DNA of 50,548 bases from NCBI GenBank assembly GCA_021813685.1, contig JAKAJS010000102.1, positions 26,734 through 77,281 of the forward strand, in the 5' to 3' direction. This document shows, in pieces, positions 24,085 through 32,575 of this stretch (position 1 is its first letter; each line of letters opens with the position of its first letter). The notes under the pieces were generated by a model. That model saw only the letters and a program-made list of their open reading frames with translations. It was not told the DNA's origin and ran no database searches. The position numbers and the translations under genes are program-made. Origin of the DNA: Deltaproteobacteria bacterium. Lineage in GTDB: Bacteria; Desulfobacterota; Syntrophobacteria; Syntrophobacterales; Syntrophobacteraceae.

Positions 24085-25992
24085 ATGTTCCACGGAATAG
24101 ATACCGAGCAGCTGCTTTTTATCCTCATCGTGTTTCCTTTCCTGACTGCAATCTGCCTCTACGGGATACGTTCGCACCGTTTGCGCTCCTCTATTCTGGC
24201 TGTGAGCTGCCTGCTGCTGGTTTCGAGCGCCCTGTTGCTGATCGGGCGAACGCCGTTTCGCCTCGGGCCCTCGCGCCTTGCGGGATTCGATGCGCGAAGC
24301 CTCGCCGAAGCGGGAGATTTCCTTCTACTGGGCGTCGTCTTCTACTTTGGATTCAAGCACCGCCACTTATTGATAAAGATTCTTGCGGCGCTCCAAATTG
24401 TCCTGCTGGGCGTTCTCACCGCGAATGGCCATAGTGCCCCGGTCGCCTTCCGCGGGGACAATCTCTCCCTGGTGATGGTTTTGATCGTTTCGCTCGTGGG
24501 GTCGATCATCTGCCTTCAGGCGATTGCCTATATGCAGGCGCACGAAGAGCACCGGAAGCTCGAACGATCGGGCGCCCACCGGTTTTTTTCGGTCATGCTG
24601 CTGTTTCTGGGGGCCATGAACGGGGTGGTGCTGGCAAACGACATGGGATTTTTTTACTTCTTTTTCGAAGTCACCACGCTGTGCTCTTTTCTGCTCATAA
24701 AGCATGACGATACGCCGATTGCGATAGAAAATGGATTGCGGGCACTGTGGATGAACAGCCTGGGAGGCCTGTTTGTGCTCTCGGCGATGCTCGCGATGTC
24801 TTTGGGACCCAGCGGAGTCGATATGGAGAAGATGATCGCCCCGGGCAGCCCGGGCGGCATCTGCCTGGCTTTTCTGTGCCTTGCGGCATTTACGAAGTCG
24901 GCCCAGTTTCCCTTCCAGAGCTGGCTTCTCGGGGCGATGGTCGCACCGACGCCCGTATCGGCCCTGCTCCACTCGAGCACGATGGTAAAAATCGGGGTGT
25001 ACATGGTCTTGCGTATCGCCCCCGCCATGCGGGGCACCTTTTTGAGCGAGATCGTGACGGTATTCGGCGCGTTCGCCTTTCTTGCCGCGGCGACCCTCGC
25101 GGTTGGGCAAAGCAACGGAAAAAAGGTGCTGGCCTACTCGACGATCAGCAATCTCGGGCTGATATTTGCCTGCGCAGGATTAAACACAGCCGAGGCGCTC
25201 ACCGCGGCCGTCATGCTGATCCTTTTCCACGCGATCGTGAAGGCGCTCCTGTTTCTTTGTGTGGGCGCAATCGAGCAGAGGATCGCAAGCCGCGACATAG
25301 AGGACATGCGCGGTCTCTATGCCACGATGCCCGTCACCGCCCTCATTACGGTACTGGGTGTCGTGATGGTGATCATGCCCCCCTTCGGTCTTTTGCTGGG
25401 CAAATGGATGGCCATCGAATCGGCGTCGGGAAACCTCCAGGCGATCGTGATGGCGGCAACGGGGAGCGCGCTCACCGTGATGTACTGGGCGCGGTGGGCG
25501 GGAACGCTCATGAGCGACCCTTTTGCGGGCCGCTTCACCCCGGAGCGCCAGCCGCTTCTTACCTGGGGAGCCCTGGGGGTTTTGAGCGCCGGGGGCTGCA
25601 TTCTGAGCGTCGCCGCCCCGTGGCTCTACAGGAAACTGTTTCCCGGCATAATCGGCGCGGTCTACGGGGCGCCCTACGGCGTCCATGTTGGTATCCTGGA
25701 AAACGCTCGGGGAGTGTTTCCCGTCGTGCCGCTCGCCGTGGTTGCGGCGGCGGGGGTTGCCGTATCGATACTGGCTCTCATACGGGCCTCGCGCGCACGC
25801 ATCGTAAAGCCCTACCTGAGCGGTCTCCAAGCCGATGCGCCGGGACTTTTCACCGGACCGATGAACCGGCCGGTGAAGGCGGAAGCCGGCAACTATTACC
25901 TCTCGTCACTTTTTGGCGAAAAGAGGCTCACCGCCTGGATCAATTTTGCAGCATTTTCGCTTCTGGGGCTGCTGCTCGGGAGCGCGCTATGA
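24085..25992 (+). CDS. echA: Ech hydrogenase subunit A (NuoL/MrpA-like)
   Basis: A 635-residue polytopic protein of the proton-translocating antiporter family, the largest membrane subunit of Ech-type group 4 [NiFe] hydrogenases. Signatures: FYFFFEVTTLCSFLLI, FTKSAQFPFQSWLLGAMVAPTPVSALLHSSTMVKIGVY (seen as SAQFPFQSWLLGAM and PTPVSALLHSSTMVK, with the conserved pump lysine/helix-break pattern) and LAYSTISNLGLI. It starts the operon echABCDEF; the ATG has GGGAGAAGGGGG upstream. It couples ferredoxin-driven H2 evolution, or the reverse, to H+ or Na+ translocation. The stop overlaps the echB start by four bases. Confidence 0.88.
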   Translation: MFHGIDTEQLLFILIVFPFLTAICLYGIRSHRLRSSILAVSCLLLVSSALLLIGRTPFRLGPSRLAGFDARSLAEAGDFLLLGVVFYFGFKHRHLLIKILAALQIVLLGVLTANGHSAPVAFRGDNLSLVMVLIVSLVGSIICLQAIAYMQAHEEHRKLERSGAHRFFSVMLLFLGAMNGVVLANDMGFFYFFFEVTTLCSFLLIKHDDTPIAIENGLRALWMNSLGGLFVLSAMLAMSLGPSGVDMEKMIAPGSPGGICLAFLCLAAFTKSAQFPFQSWLLGAMVAPTPVSALLHSSTMVKIGVYMVLRIAPAMRGTFLSEIVTVFGAFAFLAAATLAVGQSNGKKVLAYSTISNLGLIFACAGLNTAEALTAAVMLILFHAIVKALLFLCVGAIEQRIASRDIEDMRGLYATMPVTALITVLGVVMVIMPPFGLLLGKWMAIESASGNLQAIVMAATGSALTVMYWARWAGTLMSDPFAGRFTPERQPLLTWGALGVLSAGGCILSVAAPWLYRKLFPGIIGAVYGAPYGVHVGILENARGVFPVVPLAVVAAAGVAVSILALIRASRARIVKPYLSGLQADAPGLFTGPMNRPVKAEAGNYYLSSLFGEKRLTAWINFAAFSLLGLLLGSAL

Positions 25993-26840
25993 CAGAGACC
26001 GCTCTCATCGTTTCGGCAGCTCTTTTGGGCGCGCCTCTGGCCGGGGGTCTGCTCACCGGGCTCGACCGGGTCCTCACCGCACGCCTCCAGGCCCGTGTCG
26101 GGCCGCCCGTGATACAGCCGTTCTACGACGTTATAAAGCTGCTCGCCAAGGAACAGATTGCGGTAAACATCTGGCAGGCCTTTTGCGCCTACGCCTATCT
26201 GAGCGCATCGATCATAGCGGTCGTGCTGTTTTTTCTTCGAACGGACCTTCTGCTGGTTCTTTTCACCCAAGCGGTCGGAGCCGTCTTCCTGGTGGTGGGC
26301 GCCCTTTCTTCGACCTCCCCCTATTCGCAGGTGGGCGCCCACCGCGAACTGCTCCAGGTCCTTTCCTACGAGCCGCTGCTGGTGCTCGTGGCGGTCGGGA
26401 TTTACCTTACGACGGGGAGTTTCCGGATAAGCGCGGTTTTCACCCACAGCACGCCTCTTTTGTTCAAACTCCCCCTGCTGTTCGCAGCCCTGGGCTATGT
26501 TCTTGCCATCAAGCTGCGAAAGTCCCCCTTCGATCTTTCGACCTCCCACCACGCGCACCAGGAGATCGTAAAAGGGCTTCTCACCGACTACTCGGGATCT
26601 TTTCTGGCCTTTATCGAAATAGGCCACTGGTTCGACGTGGTGCTGCTGCTCGGAATCTGCTCTCTTTTCTGGGCAACCGGCTGGGGAGGGGCGGTGGTTG
26701 TGGTGGCGGGCGCCTACCTGGCGCAGATAGTGGCCGACAATGCGACGGCCCGCATGAACTGGCGCTGGATGCTCGGATATGTGTGGGCTATGGGGCTGGG
26801 TCTATGCATTGTGAACCTGGTCTGGGTCTACAAGGGGTGA
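25989..26840 (+). CDS. echB: Ech hydrogenase subunit B (NuoH-like)
   Basis: A 283-residue membrane subunit of the NuoH/HyfC family: LTARLQARVGPPVIQPFYDV and IKLLAKEQ near the start, SPYSQVGAHRELLQVLSYEP in the middle and KLRKSPFDLSTSHHAHQEIV, the loop facing the hydrogenase arm. It anchors the peripheral arm (EchCDEF) to the membrane and lines the quinone-site-equivalent cavity, here used for coupling rather than quinone. Coupled to echA by ATGA overlap and six bases before echC. Confidence 0.9.
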   Translation: MTETALIVSAALLGAPLAGGLLTGLDRVLTARLQARVGPPVIQPFYDVIKLLAKEQIAVNIWQAFCAYAYLSASIIAVVLFFLRTDLLLVLFTQAVGAVFLVVGALSSTSPYSQVGAHRELLQVLSYEPLLVLVAVGIYLTTGSFRISAVFTHSTPLLFKLPLLFAALGYVLAIKLRKSPFDLSTSHHAHQEIVKGLLTDYSGSFLAFIEIGHWFDVVLLLGICSLFWATGWGGAVVVVAGAYLAQIVADNATARMNWRWMLGYVWAMGLGLCIVNLVWVYKG

Positions 26841-26846
26841 GAGAAA

Positions 26847-27293
26847 ATGTTGGAACCGCTGATACGCAGAACGCTCGTCAAGTCGCCCTGGCTTCTGCAC
26901 TACGACTGCAGCAGTTGCAACGGCTGCGATATCGAGGTTCTCGCCTGCCTTACCCCCATCTATGACCTCGAGCGTTTCGGCATCGTAAACGTCGGAAACC
27001 CCTTCCATGCGGATATCCTGCTGGTGACCGGGGCCGCCAACCACAGGAACGGCAAGGTGCTGCGCAACCTCTTCGCCCAGATGGCCGATCCGAAAGTGGT
27101 CATCGCCATCGGTTCGTGCGCCTTGTCTGGAGGGGTTTTCCGCGACGCATACAACGTGGCGGGCGGGGTGGACAGGGTGATCCCCGTGGATGTCTACGTT
27201 CCGGGGTGTGCGGCAAAACCCGAGGCCATAATCGACGGGGTGGTGCTGGGGCTGGAAAAATTTACCGGGAAGCTCCGGGGGAGCCAATCATGA
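26847..27293 (+). CDS. echC: Ech hydrogenase small subunit C (NuoB-like)
   Basis: A 148-residue [4Fe-4S] protein. Cysteines: DCSSCNGCD (Cys21, 24, 27), a GSCALSGG segment near residue 92, and VPGCAAKPEAI near residue 124. This matches the proximal-cluster subunit of group 4 hydrogenases and NuoB. It passes electrons between EchF clusters and the NiFe site of EchE. The start has AGAGAAA upstream and the stop overlaps echD (ATGA). Confidence 0.92.
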   Translation: MLEPLIRRTLVKSPWLLHYDCSSCNGCDIEVLACLTPIYDLERFGIVNVGNPFHADILLVTGAANHRNGKVLRNLFAQMADPKVVIAIGSCALSGGVFRDAYNVAGGVDRVIPVDVYVPGCAAKPEAIIDGVVLGLEKFTGKLRGSQS

Positions 27294-27658
27294 CAGGCGA
27301 AGTCGTTTCGATAAGCCCGGACCAGGTGGTCGGGGCATGCGCCCGGAAGAAGGCCGAAGGGCACAGGCTGGTCACCATGACCTGCACGGCGCCGGAAGAA
27401 AACGCAGTGGAGATCCTGTATCATTTCGACAGGGATCTGGAGCTTTCGCACCTGCGGCTCCGCGTGGCGCGGGGAATTCCCCTACCCAGCATATCGGGGG
27501 TCTATTTTGCCGCATTTCTCGTGGAAAACGAGATCCGCGACCTTTTTGGCGTGCGTTTTTCAGGGCTTGCCCCCGATTATGAGGGAACGCTCTACCTGGA
27601 CCCCGAAGTTGCCGAGGCGCCCTTTATGAGCCATGCGGCGAAAGAAAGCCCGCAATAA
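27290..27658 (+). CDS. echD: Ech hydrogenase subunit D (NuoC-like)
   Basis: A 122-residue protein of the NuoC 30-kDa family: HRLVTMTCTAPEENAVEILYHF, LRLRVARGIPLPSISGVYFA and the hallmark ENEIRDLFGVRFSGLAPDYEG. It is shorter than NuoC, as in other Ech complexes. It has a structural role docking EchC and EchE. The ATG at 27290 overlaps the echC stop; the longer open frame upstream is a shadow of echC. Confidence 0.88.
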   Translation: MTGEVVSISPDQVVGACARKKAEGHRLVTMTCTAPEENAVEILYHFDRDLELSHLRLRVARGIPLPSISGVYFAAFLVENEIRDLFGVRFSGLAPDYEGTLYLDPEVAEAPFMSHAAKESPQ

Positions 27659-27680
27659 AAGATTTAAGAGAGGAAACGCC

Positions 27681-28757
27681 ATGGCTTTGGCCACGATACC
27701 CTTCGGCCCGCAGCACCCGGTCCTTCCCGAACCCGTCCACCTGAAGCTGAGAGTGGAGGACGAGGTGATACGGGAGGCCGTTCCCGCCCTGGGCTACGTG
27801 CACAGGGGGCTGGAGAAGCTGGCCGAAATTCGCGATATTCACCAGATGGTACAGATCGTGGAGCGGGTGTGCGGCATCTGCTCGATGATGCACGCGATGT
27901 GCTATTGTCAGTGCATCGAAACCATGCTGGGAATCGAGCCCCCCCCGAGGGCCACCTTTTTGCGGGTCATCTGGGCGGAACTGCACCGCATCCACAGCCA
28001 CCTCCTGTGGCTGGGCCTCTTTGCAGACAGCTTCGGGTTCGAAAGCCTCTTCATGCAGATTTGGAAGATCCGCGAAAAAATCATGGACCTGCAGGAAGCG
28101 ACGGCGGGAAACCGCGTCATCGTCTCGGTAAACATCATAGGAGGCGTGAGAAAAGACCTCGACAGGGAGCAACTCCGCTCGATCCTGACCACCCTTTCCG
28201 AGGTGCAAGAGGAAATGAAGCGACTCGACAAGCCGCTATTGGATGACTACACGGTAAAAAAGAGAACTCGGGAAAAAGGCGTTCTTTCCGCTGCCCGGGC
28301 GCAGGAGTTGGGGTGCGTGGGACCGACCCTTCGGGGGAGCGGTGTAGCGCAGGACATGCGCCTTGGCGGCTACGCAGCCTACCGGCAGCTTTCCTTCGAG
28401 CCGGTCCTGGAACGGGAGGGGGATTGCCATGCGCGCTGCAAGGTGCGCTACCGCGAGGTTTTCCAGAGTATAGATCTTATTCGCGAGGCCATAGGAAACC
28501 TTCCCGAAGGTGAGATCAGCGCCCCGGCCAAAGGGCGGCCCGAAGGCGAGTCCACCGCCCGGGTGGAACAGCCAAGAGGCGAGGTGTTCTACTACGTACG
28601 GGCCGACGGCGGAAAATACCTGCAAAGAGTGCGCATCAGAACGCCCACTTTCGCCAACCTGCCGGCCCTGATGACGATGCTCCCCGGCATGTATCTTTCC
28701 GATGTGCCGGTGATCGTGCTCTCGATCGACCCGTGCATAAGCTGCACCGAGCGCTGA
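27681..28757 (+). CDS. echE: Ech hydrogenase large subunit E, NiFe site (NuoD-like)
   Basis: A 358-residue catalytic subunit. Both nickel-binding CxxC pairs are present: RVCGIC (Cys64, Cys67) and DPCISC (Cys352, Cys355). It opens with TIPFGPQHPVLPEPVHLKL and GYVHRGLEKLAE as in NuoD/Ech large subunits. The four Ni ligands distinguish a functional hydrogenase from complex I. The protein ends three residues after the last Cys (TER), so there is no C-terminal peptide to be removed by a maturation protease. ATG at 27681 with AGAGGAAA upstream is preferred over an earlier in-frame ATG within echD. A dispersed repeat separates it from echF. Confidence 0.93.
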   Translation: MALATIPFGPQHPVLPEPVHLKLRVEDEVIREAVPALGYVHRGLEKLAEIRDIHQMVQIVERVCGICSMMHAMCYCQCIETMLGIEPPPRATFLRVIWAELHRIHSHLLWLGLFADSFGFESLFMQIWKIREKIMDLQEATAGNRVIVSVNIIGGVRKDLDREQLRSILTTLSEVQEEMKRLDKPLLDDYTVKKRTREKGVLSAARAQELGCVGPTLRGSGVAQDMRLGGYAAYRQLSFEPVLEREGDCHARCKVRYREVFQSIDLIREAIGNLPEGEISAPAKGRPEGESTARVEQPRGEVFYYVRADGGKYLQRVRIRTPTFANLPALMTMLPGMYLSDVPVIVLSIDPCISCTER

Positions 28758-28789
28758 AAGATAGAGGCGGAAGGCGAAGAGCGAGAGGC

Positions 28790-28840
28790 AAAAGAGCGGG
28801 GGCTTTCGCCCCCTGCACCCCAACGCCGCTGCGCGGCTCT
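28790..28840 (-). repeat. Dispersed double-hairpin element, copy C (reverse orientation)
   Basis: On the plus strand: hairpin GGGGGC (28798-28803)/GCCCCC (28808-28813) and hairpin GCCGC (28825-28829)/GCGGC (28833-28837). The T-tail belongs to the minus strand. It lies between echE and echF, inside the operon, and the second hairpin ends three bases before the GGAG of echF. Confidence 0.75.
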
Positions 28841-28852
28841 GGAGCAGAGACA

Positions 28853-29221
28853 ATGTTCACCATGACGCCCGTTCTAGTGAGAAACTTCTTCTCGAAGCGA
28901 GCCACCAGGAGATACCCGAAGGTTTCGAGGCACCCCTTTGAAAAGGGACGGGGAGCGATCGGTAACGATATCGCACGGTGCACGTTCTGCGGCATTTGCG
29001 CCGCCAAATGCCCTTCCCGGTGCATCGCGGTGGATAAAAAGAAGGCGGCATGGCAGTGGGACCCTTTCGCCTGCGTCTATTGCGGCGTGTGCGTCGATTC
29101 GTGCAAAAGCGGGTCCCTCGGGCAGGACAACTCGTACCGCAGGCCGGCTGTCGTCAGGGAACTCATCTTGTTGAAAGGAAGCCAAGACCATGGAAAAGAA
29201 GCTTCTCATCACAGTCAGTGA
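28853..29221 (+). CDS. echF: Ech hydrogenase polyferredoxin subunit F (NuoI-like)
   Basis: A 122-residue protein with two classical [4Fe-4S] motifs: CTFCGICAAKCP around residues 46-57 and CVYCGVCVDSCK around residues 77-88. It accepts electrons from ferredoxin and feeds EchC. The ATG at 28853 follows GGAG at 28841-28844; the frame upstream runs through the repeat and is not coding. The C-terminal codons overlap the start of the universal stress protein gene. Confidence 0.9.
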   Translation: MFTMTPVLVRNFFSKRATRRYPKVSRHPFEKGRGAIGNDIARCTFCGICAAKCPSRCIAVDKKKAAWQWDPFACVYCGVCVDSCKSGSLGQDNSYRRPAVVRELILLKGSQDHGKEASHHSQ

Positions 29222-30056
29222 CGAAATCAGCCACCTTCACGGGGTGCGGTTCGTCGGCTCGTTTTTCAGAAATAAAGCGGCCGTGAGCGCAACACTTTTC
29301 TATGTCGCCCCTCACGCCAGTATTGCCGGAACCGATCGGCCTAGACCCGTCGAGCTTGACCGGAAAGCGGCCGAGACATGCCGGGCGAAGGCGCAACACG
29401 CGCTCGATGCCTCCCGGCAAATCCTTTGCGACAGCGGGTTTGCCCCTCAAAACGTCAATACCAAATTCATCCTGAGGCAATTCGGAACGGTCAAGGACAT
29501 CATTCGAGAGGCAAAATCGGGACAATACGATGCGGTCATTTTGGGACGGCGCGGCTATATGATTTTCGAATCCGCTCTTGCAACGAGTGTCACCAGGCAA
29601 ATTCTTGATATGGAGATAGGTTTTCCTCTTTGGGTCTGCAGGCGCCCGGAGGAAAACCGCAGAAACGTGCTTCTTTGCCTCGACGGCTCCGAAGCGAGCC
29701 TGCGTATGGTCGATCACGCCGGGTTCATCCTGAAAGACGAAAACGAGCACGCCATAACCCTTCTGCACGTCGATACGGGGGAAGGGCAAAACACGGAAGC
29801 CATTATGAGGGAGGCCCGAAAGACTCTTCTCGACAACTGGGTTTCCGATGGGAGGGTTACCAGCCTCGTAGTGGCCCGCGGAATCACGGAAGTGGCGAAA
29901 ACCATCCTGGAAGAGACTCAAGCCAAGGGCTATGCGGCAGTCGGGGTGGGAAGAGCGGGCATGAAAAAAGGGCTTTTAAAAGAATGGCTTCTCGGCTCAA
30001 GAACGATGAAACTCGTCGAATCCATCGAAAAAGCGGCCCTGTGGGTGAGTCGTTAA
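29190..30056 (+). CDS. Tandem universal stress protein (UspA x2)
   Basis: A 288-residue protein with two Usp halves. Half one runs from MEKKLLITVSDE to about residue 150, including YDAVILGRRGYMIFES. Half two begins NRRNVLLCLDGSEASLRMVD and ends with GYAAVGVGRAGMKKGLL plus LGSRTMKLVESIEKAALWV. The G-x-x-G-x(9)-G-S/T nucleotide-binding pattern is recognisable in half two (GVGRAG...LGSRT), partial in half one. Its start lies inside echF, so it is co-transcribed with the hydrogenase. Usp proteins bind ATP or act as stress adaptors; a role in protecting or tuning Ech is speculation. It converges with the MMPL gene and their stops overlap by four bases. Confidence 0.85.
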   Translation: MEKKLLITVSDEISHLHGVRFVGSFFRNKAAVSATLFYVAPHASIAGTDRPRPVELDRKAAETCRAKAQHALDASRQILCDSGFAPQNVNTKFILRQFGTVKDIIREAKSGQYDAVILGRRGYMIFESALATSVTRQILDMEIGFPLWVCRRPEENRRNVLLCLDGSEASLRMVDHAGFILKDENEHAITLLHVDTGEGQNTEAIMREARKTLLDNWVSDGRVTSLVVARGITEVAKTILEETQAKGYAAVGVGRAGMKKGLLKEWLLGSRTMKLVESIEKAALWVSR

Positions 30057-32407
30057 CCGCAGGATGAGCACCGATCCTCCTTTTTCGAGGCTTTGAGGTC
30101 TTCCCGGACAAGAGGTTCACTGTCTGCTCCAGGTTGAATGCCGCCGGAGCCCCCCGGGTTCGGGACAATCGACAACTTTTTCCGCAAGGACCGCCGCCTG
30201 CGGCGCAGCCTCAGATGCGGCGCCCACCAGTTCCAATGGCCAAGCAGCCGCATCGTTGCCGGTACGAGCAGACAGCGCACAATCGTTGCGTCCACCACAA
30301 TGCTGATGCCCATCCCGATGCCCATGGCCTTCACCACCGTCATGTTCGCAAAGCCGAAGGCAAACAGCACAAGAGCCATTATGGCCGCAGCCCCGGTAAT
30401 CATGCGGCCGGTGCGTTCGAGAGCTCGCGCCACCGCCCGGGTGTTGTCGCCTGTCTTTTCGTACTCGTAATGCACCCTGTTTAACAGCAGCACCTCGTAG
30501 TCCATCGAAAGACCAAAGAGGATGCAAAACATGATGATCGGGACCATCGGTGCGATGGGGCCCGGCGTAAAGTGCAGGGCTGAGGCCAGATGTCCGTATT
30601 GAAAAAGCCAGACGAGCGCCCCGTAGGATGCGGTGATGGAGAGCAGATTCATCAGCACGGCCTTTAGCGGGAGCAGCACGGAGCGAAGGAGCAGGAAGAG
30701 GACAAAATAGGTGATAAGAACGATGATCCCGATTACCCGTGGCGTATTGGCCTGGATGGCATGAATGAAGTCGAGCTGGAAGGCGGTTTCCCCCGTAACC
30801 AGAAGCTCGCCCCCCACGGGAGGATGCGAAGCGCGGATGGTGCGGACAAGGTCGAACGCCTTCGCACTGTTCGCCGGCAGGGACGTTTCGGCGACGAGCA
30901 TGACGATATCCCTGCCAACCATCTTCTTGAGAGCGAGGTGGATGCCTTCCGGGAGCGGGGGCATGGGCGGAGTGAGCATCTGAACATATTCCCAGCGGGT
31001 AATGGAGGGAGAAAGATCGACGATGCTCTTCACGCCCTCTACCCCGGGCAGCTTTGCCATCCAGCGGCTAAAAGCGTAGAGGTGGTTTACGTTGTCTACG
31101 GTAAGCGGAGTAAAACCCTTTGGAAAACGAACGATCACCACAATGGGGTTGGTGTCCAGTTTCGGGAAGCCCTCTCGCACCAGTTCCATGCCACGGTGCG
31201 ACTCGACGGTTGGGGAAAGTCCGGCGGCGGAATCGAAGCCGAGGCGGATATGCAAAAACGGCAGGCCGAGCAGGACGAGCAGGAGTGCGGAGGGCGCAAT
31301 GACCTTCCAGGGGTGGGCCATCACCAGGTTGGCCAGGGGCTGCCAGAAGCCGGCGCCGCGATCGGCTTTTTTCGCCAGAAACGGCAGGCTCAACGAATCG
31401 ACCCGCGGACCCAGAATGGCGAGAAGGGCCGGGAGAAAGGTCATCGAATAGACGACGGCCAGAGTCACCACAATGGCGCCCGCAAGCCCGATGGAGCCGA
31501 GATTGCCCAGCCGTAGAAACAGGATGCCGAACAAACCGACGGCTACCGTACCTCCCGAGAAAAGAACCGCGCGCCCGGTGGTCGCAAGTGTCGTGGCCAG
31601 GGCCTCGGCGACGGGACGTCGGTGCACTTCTTCGCGAAACCGACTGAGGAGAAAGAGCGAGTAATCGATCGCTACGCCCAGCCCGACCATGACGACGATA
31701 TTTTGGGCGAATACCATTACGGGGGTGACGCGGGCCAAAGCCAGCATGCCGGCGATGCCCGAGGTGACCGCGAGAAGGCCTGCGGCAAGAGGCAGTGCGG
31801 CTCCCGGAACAGAGCCGAACACAAACAGCAGCAGAAGCGCTACGAAGGGAAGCACCCTGATTTCGGCGCTTCTTGCGTCTATTTCCGCCTGGCGCGTGAT
31901 ATCGTGATTGAGCACTATCGGACCGAAAGCCGCTATCTCCAGTGCGGGGGAATGCACCTTGGCGCGCAGTCCGGGATAGATCTGCATCGCGAGCTCTGTC
32001 TCGCCCGCGGAACGATTCTTTATCTTCACGGTAACGACCGTAGCGTGCCCGTCCTGAGAGATGAGCAGCGGGCGAATCTCGCTCCCCTTATAAGCGGTGT
32101 CGACGGAGGCGACCAGCGGATCTTTGCGGAGAGGGGCGATCGCCCGTTCTACTGCAGCCTTGAAAGCCGGATCGGAGGCTTTAAGAGTCGGGCTTCGAAA
32201 GACCAGGCCAAAGGAAGGGCGCGAGGGCAGCAACTGTTCTTTCATGAGTTGGAGGGCCCGGGCGGACTGGCTGCCCGTCGGATTCATAACCGATTCGAGA
32301 TGCCCCCCCCGCATTGTCAGCCAGACGGAAGGCAAAAGGGATAGCAGAGAAATGATCGCAATCCACCACCGGAACCGGTAAACAAAGCGTCCCCAGGATG
32401 ACAACAT
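30053..32407 (-). CDS. MMPL/RND-family exporter
   Basis: A 784-residue transporter with the twofold RND/MMPL plan: helix 1 (WWIAIISLLSLLPSVWL), a periplasmic domain, helices 2-6 (including VAIDYSLFLLSRFREE), then a second half with MAHPWKVIAPSALLLVLLGL, another periplasmic domain, and FGLSMDYEVLLLNRVHYEYE. The Asp-Tyr pairs (AIDYSLF, SMDYEVL) are the proton-relay residues of MmpL proteins. Substrates are usually lipids or hydrophobic compounds. The C-terminal tail is odd: a poly-Arg stretch followed by about 35 polar residues ending EDRCSSCG. The ATG at 32407 is preceded by GGGAG. It lies downstream of mlaC in the same direction, 168 bases apart. Confidence 0.85.
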   Translation of the reverse strand: MLSSWGRFVYRFRWWIAIISLLSLLPSVWLTMRGGHLESVMNPTGSQSARALQLMKEQLLPSRPSFGLVFRSPTLKASDPAFKAAVERAIAPLRKDPLVASVDTAYKGSEIRPLLISQDGHATVVTVKIKNRSAGETELAMQIYPGLRAKVHSPALEIAAFGPIVLNHDITRQAEIDARSAEIRVLPFVALLLLFVFGSVPGAALPLAAGLLAVTSGIAGMLALARVTPVMVFAQNIVVMVGLGVAIDYSLFLLSRFREEVHRRPVAEALATTLATTGRAVLFSGGTVAVGLFGILFLRLGNLGSIGLAGAIVVTLAVVYSMTFLPALLAILGPRVDSLSLPFLAKKADRGAGFWQPLANLVMAHPWKVIAPSALLLVLLGLPFLHIRLGFDSAAGLSPTVESHRGMELVREGFPKLDTNPIVVIVRFPKGFTPLTVDNVNHLYAFSRWMAKLPGVEGVKSIVDLSPSITRWEYVQMLTPPMPPLPEGIHLALKKMVGRDIVMLVAETSLPANSAKAFDLVRTIRASHPPVGGELLVTGETAFQLDFIHAIQANTPRVIGIIVLITYFVLFLLLRSVLLPLKAVLMNLLSITASYGALVWLFQYGHLASALHFTPGPIAPMVPIIMFCILFGLSMDYEVLLLNRVHYEYEKTGDNTRAVARALERTGRMITGAAAIMALVLFAFGFANMTVVKAMGIGMGISIVVDATIVRCLLVPATMRLLGHWNWWAPHLRLRRRRRSLRKKLSIVPNPGGSGGIQPGADSEPLVREDLKASKKEDRCSSCG

Positions 32408-32575
32408 GAGTGGGTGCTCCCTTCCACAAGTCGGCGCCACAAGAAAACGGGTCGAACTCCATTTGCGCACTGCGAGGATTTTCCAGTAATCTTAACCGGG
32501 AATCATCTGCTGGAAAGCCCCCCCGGGATCGAACCGTTTTCCAGACGCGCCGGCGCCCCGGATTGGGCCAATCGC

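Noticed and set aside
24747..25988. Long plus-strand frame inside echA that joins echB in frame
   Set aside because: The echA part is an out-of-frame shadow rich in Arg/Gly; only the portion from 25989 is the real EchB.
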